64,000 bases of DNA from Christensenella tenuis (lineage in GTDB: Bacteria > Bacillota > Clostridia > Christensenellales > Christensenellaceae), in the NCBI RefSeq assembly GCF_014287795.1, contig NZ_JACOON010000004.1, positions 291,222-355,221 on the forward strand. The letters are read 5' to 3'. A program made the position numbers and the translations under genes. Positions 61,162-64,000 of this stretch are shown here, piece after piece (positions within the stretch are counted from its first letter, which is position 1; the number at the start of each line of letters is the position of its first letter). The notes under the pieces are model-generated. The model made no database searches, had not been told where the DNA came from, and worked only from the letters and a program-made list of their open reading frames with translations.

Positions 61162-61815
61162 ATGGTGTATGCTACGGTGATCTTTGATTTGGACGGAACG
61201 TTGCTCAACACGCTGGACGATCTTGCGGACAGCCTGAATTATGTGCTTGAAGAAAACGGCTTTCCTACCCACAGTGCGTGGGAGGTAAGAAGTTTTCTCG
61301 GCAGCGGGGTGAGGTTCCTCATCACGTCCGCACTCCCTAAAGGGGTGAGCGAGGTGGATGTGGAACGTTGCCTTTCTGAGTTCAAGGCGCGTTATGCACA
61401 GCATCTGCAGGATAAGACCCGCCCGTACGACGGGATTTTACCCCTGCTGGAGGCACTTTCCGGCTTGGGCGTGCGGACGGCAATCGTATCCAACAAATTC
61501 GACCAGGCGGTAAAACTCCTGAGTGGAAAATACTTTGGCGGCCTTGTAGAAAGCGCGGTGGGCGAAAGCGAAACGGTACGCAGGAAACCGTCTCCGGACG
61601 GCGTGCTCACGGCGATGCAGGAACTCTCTGGAAAGCCGGAGACCACTCTTTACGTGGGGGATTCCGAGATCGACGTCGAGACCGCAAAAAACGCGGGCAT
61701 AAAATGTGCCGGCGTCACATGGGGATTCCGCGACAGGGACGTCCTTGCAGAGGCGCGTGCCGACTACATCATCGACCATCCGGAGGAATTGCTTGACATC
61801 GTAAAAAATAGATAA
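61162..61815 (+). CDS. HAD hydrolase, phosphoglycolate phosphatase type
   Basis: 217 residues. DLDGTLLNTLDD is motif I, IVSNKFDQ motif II, Lys in RRKPSPDG motif III and VGDSEIDVETAKNAG motif IV; the helical cap of subfamily IA lies between. Closest to Gph-type enzymes that clear 2-phosphoglycolate, though substrate choice in this family is loose. AAGGAAAGGG precedes the ATG. Confidence 0.85.
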   Translation: MVYATVIFDLDGTLLNTLDDLADSLNYVLEENGFPTHSAWEVRSFLGSGVRFLITSALPKGVSEVDVERCLSEFKARYAQHLQDKTRPYDGILPLLEALSGLGVRTAIVSNKFDQAVKLLSGKYFGGLVESAVGESETVRRKPSPDGVLTAMQELSGKPETTLYVGDSEIDVETAKNAGIKCAGVTWGFRDRDVLAEARADYIIDHPEELLDIVKNR

Positions 61816-61865
61816 GCATTCCGCGCATTTTGGGGAGTCAAAACCAATATGCAAGGAGAATAAAA

Positions 61866-62276
61866 ATGAAAAAGAAAGTATTGATGGTACTCGTATGCGT
61901 AGCGTTTGCGGCAGTTGCGGCGGTTGGATGCGCCCAGACAGCCACTCCGAGCGAAAGTCCGGCAGCGTCGGCTTCTGCGGATGGATCGGCGGTTCCTTCG
62001 CCGGAAAACGTGCCCCAGGATACCAAGGTATATGCAGACCGCCTGATGACGTATGAGACGGAGCTTGGCAACAACGTTCCGGACGAAGTCAAAGTCGGCA
62101 AGGAAGAGTTCATCGACCAGAGGCCGTATACGATGGCCACAACGGTTGAAAAGGGTGAAGACGGCCAGGAAACCGTAACCGGACATTTTGCGTTCGACCT
62201 CGAAACGGGCGATGTATACCAGTACAATACGGAAACAAAAGAACTGACACAGCTTTTCAATGTCACGACAGATTAA
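61866..62276 (+). CDS. Small lipoprotein
   Basis: 136 residues. Lipobox AVGC (Cys about 22), Ser/Pro/Ala spacer to about 55, then a soluble domain of about 80 residues ending ELTQLFNVTTD. AAGGAG precedes the ATG at 61866; the earlier in-frame start lacks one. Unknown function; 50 bases after the HAD gene, possibly the same transcript. Confidence 0.65.
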   Translation: MKKKVLMVLVCVAFAAVAAVGCAQTATPSESPAASASADGSAVPSPENVPQDTKVYADRLMTYETELGNNVPDEVKVGKEEFIDQRPYTMATTVEKGEDGQETVTGHFAFDLETGDVYQYNTETKELTQLFNVTTD

Positions 62277-62322
62277 ATGGGAGTGAAAAGAGCCGTTCCC
62301 TGGGAACTGGCTGAATGTGCCG

Positions 62323-62356
62323 AAAAAGCGCCCCGCATTTGCGCGGGGCGCTTTTT
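62323..62356 (+). terminator. Terminator after the small lipoprotein
   Basis: AAAAAGCGCCCCGC / GCGGGGCGCTTTTT with a six-base loop. Confidence 0.95.
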
Positions 62357-62962
62357 GGTTTTGATTGTATGGAACGGAGCGTGGGAGATATCAACCACCC
62401 GCTATGCGGGCGCGGGGAAAAAGGAATACATAAAACCGCCTTCCCGATAGCATAGGGATGCCCAAGCCTTTATGCTCATAGCTTTGTACACAAAATGTAT
62501 GTGCAAATATCATATCGTGTCCTTTCCCGGGTGTAGGCGAAAAGAAATCTGCGGGAAATTATCAAACGGCTATTCGAATATAAAGGGGCAGAATCATTGG
62601 AAGGGCACTTGACGACAGGCCGCTAAGGGGGGCGGGCGGCAAAGGCAATAAAGGCTTGAACGCAAGTGAAACAGCGCCTTTAGATCACAGGTTTATAGCC
62701 CTTGTGTACCTCCTGTTTGCATGCACATGTTCCTTGAATCTCCAATCCAGGTTTTTTTGACAGCATGGATATTGACCGAAAAAAAGCTTGCCCGAAAAGC
62801 GCGCCGCCGCGCGGCCGGACATTTTTTCGAATATGCAGCGTTTTTTACTGCGCGCAGTGCAATAACAGCTTAGGAAAAAGCCGGTTGATTCCCCAAAATA
62901 AGGTCTTTTTAACAGCAAGGAAAGGTTTTAGTAAAATGATAAAGTGAAAATATATTTTCATA
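62357..62962. other. Gene-less stretch before the second deoR gene
   Basis: About 600 bases with no frame supported by a ribosome site. AAAGGC ... GCCTTT (about 62640-62684) is an imperfect inverted repeat. No riboswitch, tRNA or insertion-sequence end was recognised. Confidence 0.4.
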
Positions 62963-62991
62963 TTGACATTTTATTTTTAAAACGGTATCAT
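62963..62991 (+). promoter_or_regulatory. Promoter of the second deoR gene
   Basis: TTGACA (62963-62968), 17-base spacer, TATCAT (62986-62991). It rules out the upstream in-frame ATG at 62944. Confidence 0.8.
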
Positions 62992-63033
62992 GGAATTGAT
63001 ACAAACAGGCCCGCGGGGAAAGAGTGCAAAGCC

Positions 63034-63807
63034 ATGAATGGTGAACTGATACAGCTTCGGCAAAATGAAATTTATGAATATATCAAAGACCGCAACCTGA
63101 CCACCATACAGGATATCAGCGAAGCGCTGCATATGTCGCAGTCCACGGTGAGGCGCGATTTGAAAAAGCTGGAAATGGAACAGAAGGTGGTTTCCTTCCA
63201 CGGCGGCGTTTCGGCACAGGTGGGCGATGCGCCCTTTACGGAGCGGAAAGTACGCCACGCAAAGGAAAAAGAGGCGGTTGGGCGGCGCGCTGCCCTGCTC
63301 GTAGAGCCTGGGGACATGATTTATATTGGGGGCGGGTCTTCCGCGTATGCGTTTGCATCGGCGCTTTCGCGCAGGGCGGACCTTGAAAATGTAACGGTAG
63401 TGACCGCCGCGATGAACATTGCAAATTGTTTCACGGAGAATTCGTGTTTTCAGGTGATTGTGCCCGGCGGCGTTTTAAAAACATTCGATGAGAGTATGAC
63501 TTCGCAGATGACGCTCGACGGCCTGTGCGCGTTCAACTTCAGAAAAGCGTTTCTCGGGGTTCAGGGGCTTACGGTGGAACGGGGCTATACGCTGCCCACC
63601 ATCGGGCTTGCCGAGCTGAAAAAAACGGTAATCGCCCACACGGATCGGGTGATTCTGCTGTGCGATTATACAAAGCTTGGGAAGGTCGGGTCTTATAACA
63701 TCTGCCCGGTTTCGCGGGTAAATACGGTTGTCACCGACCGGCAGGGCCGGGACGCAGGCGAACAGGAAGAGATCCGCAGTGCGGGAGTGGAATTTATTTT
63801 TGCGTGA
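63034..63807 (+). CDS. DeoR family regulator
   Basis: 257 residues. Helix-turn-helix at about 20-45 (DISEALHMSQSTVRRDLKKL) and a DeoR sensor domain with GGGSSAYAFASAL and VTAAMNIANCF. The start at 63034 fits the promoter just upstream. It should control the DeoC-like gene that follows after 53 bases, with a sugar phosphate as inducer. Confidence 0.85.
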   Translation: MNGELIQLRQNEIYEYIKDRNLTTIQDISEALHMSQSTVRRDLKKLEMEQKVVSFHGGVSAQVGDAPFTERKVRHAKEKEAVGRRAALLVEPGDMIYIGGGSSAYAFASALSRRADLENVTVVTAAMNIANCFTENSCFQVIVPGGVLKTFDESMTSQMTLDGLCAFNFRKAFLGVQGLTVERGYTLPTIGLAELKKTVIAHTDRVILLCDYTKLGKVGSYNICPVSRVNTVVTDRQGRDAGEQEEIRSAGVEFIFA

Positions 63808-63860
63808 AAAGGAATGAAAAGTCCTTTCAAATATGATTCAAATTTAAAGGAGAGACCAAC

Positions 63861-64000
63861 ATGAATGCAAAAGAAGCGGCACACCTGATCGATATCAGCG
63901 CGGTGAGGACACATCATACGATGTCGGATATCGAGGAGATCGTAGGCTATGCGAAGGAATACCAGTTTATTAACGTACACGTGCTTCCGAACTGGATGAA
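63861..64000 (+). CDS. DeoC-family aldolase, N-terminal part (cut by window end)
   Basis: 46 codons visible: MNAKEAAHLIDISAVRTHHT and then EIVGYAKEYQFINVHVLPNW, matching the start of deoxyribose-phosphate-aldolase-type proteins (IDHTLLKP..., AKEYGFASVCVNP). AAAGGAGAG precedes the ATG. The catalytic lysines lie outside the window. This is the third DeoC-like gene here and follows a DeoR regulator. Confidence 0.65.
   Translation, partial: MNAKEAAHLIDISAVRTHHTMSDIEEIVGYAKEYQFINVHVLPNWM

Noticed and set aside
62944..63033. Longer N-terminus for the second DeoR regulator
   Set aside because: The promoter at 62963-62991 lies inside this extension, so it cannot be translated from that transcript.
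1..64000. CRISPR arrays and insertion sequences
   Set aside because: No regularly spaced repeat series and no transposase frame or terminal inverted repeat pair were seen by eye.

Overview
The window reads as chromosome of a low-to-mid GC Firmicute, most likely a gut-type member of the class Clostridia. The grounds are strong AGGAGG-type ribosome sites, TTGACA-17-TATAAT promoters, Gram-positive phage lysis genes, a single-chain PurL, FabV, and lipoproteins with short Ser/Ala-rich spacers. A Christensenellaceae-like relative is only a guess from gene content. I see no rRNA, no CRISPR array, no insertion sequence and no complete tRNA.

1-6.1 kb is the right end of a prophage and its integration scar. 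A tail module (distal tail protein cut by the window edge, hub-like protein, baseplate-type protein) leads into a lysis module (XhlA-like protein, amidase with DUF4214, phi-LC3-type holin) and a rho-independent terminator. Next comes the 3' half of a tRNA-Ser (att site), a 1.2 kb remnant element with a broken tyrosine integrase and a compact par/Fst-like type I toxin-antitoxin locus, then a second copy of the tRNA 3' end. 6.4-11.8 kb is island-like: a large SF1 helicase with a coiled coil, a nucleotidyltransferase, a CpXC protein, and decayed remains including an RtcB ligase C-terminus.

11.9-23.9 kb is mostly housekeeping: zinc-ribbon/TM2 protein, DUF1015 plus aspartokinase, AEC transporter, purL, two flavodoxin-like proteins, and a MATE exporter with its MarR regulator behind a clear promoter/operator.

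24.3-41.7 kb is a dense carbohydrate locus. A three-gene DeoR/epimerase/epimerase operon diverges from hxlB plus a GatZ-like gene. A GntR gene, a shikimate-dehydrogenase-like gene and a HAD gene follow. Then an operon encodes an SDR, an Rbs-type ABC importer (one separate permease and one natural permease-ATPase fusion), an FGGY kinase and two overlapping DeoC-like proteins that have lost catalytic residues, closed by a second, paralogous GntR gene. Together they suggest uptake, oxidation, phosphorylation, epimerisation and aldol cleavage of an unusual ketose or polyol whose identity cannot be read from sequence.

41.7-50.4 kb is a complete kdpFABC potassium-uptake operon with its regulators. 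The sensor KdpD is encoded as two proteins, each with a GAF-like domain, and tandem TCTTAACA boxes precede the kdp promoter. 50.6-53.1 kb holds a macro-domain protein, a flavin/ferredoxin protein and FabV.

53.2-60 kb is an accessory, polymorphic-toxin-like region. It has a long cytosolic-start protein with a DUF4474-like C-terminal part, a lipoprotein, an orphan C-terminal cassette joined by a perfect 30-bp repeat to the upstream gene, a convergent membrane protein, a frameshifted second cassette, and two tandem paralogous four-helix membrane proteins that could be immunity proteins. 60.1-64 kb returns to ordinary genes: two lipoproteins, a phosphoglycolate-phosphatase-like HAD protein, a DeoR regulator, and the start of a third DeoC-like aldolase cut by the window end.
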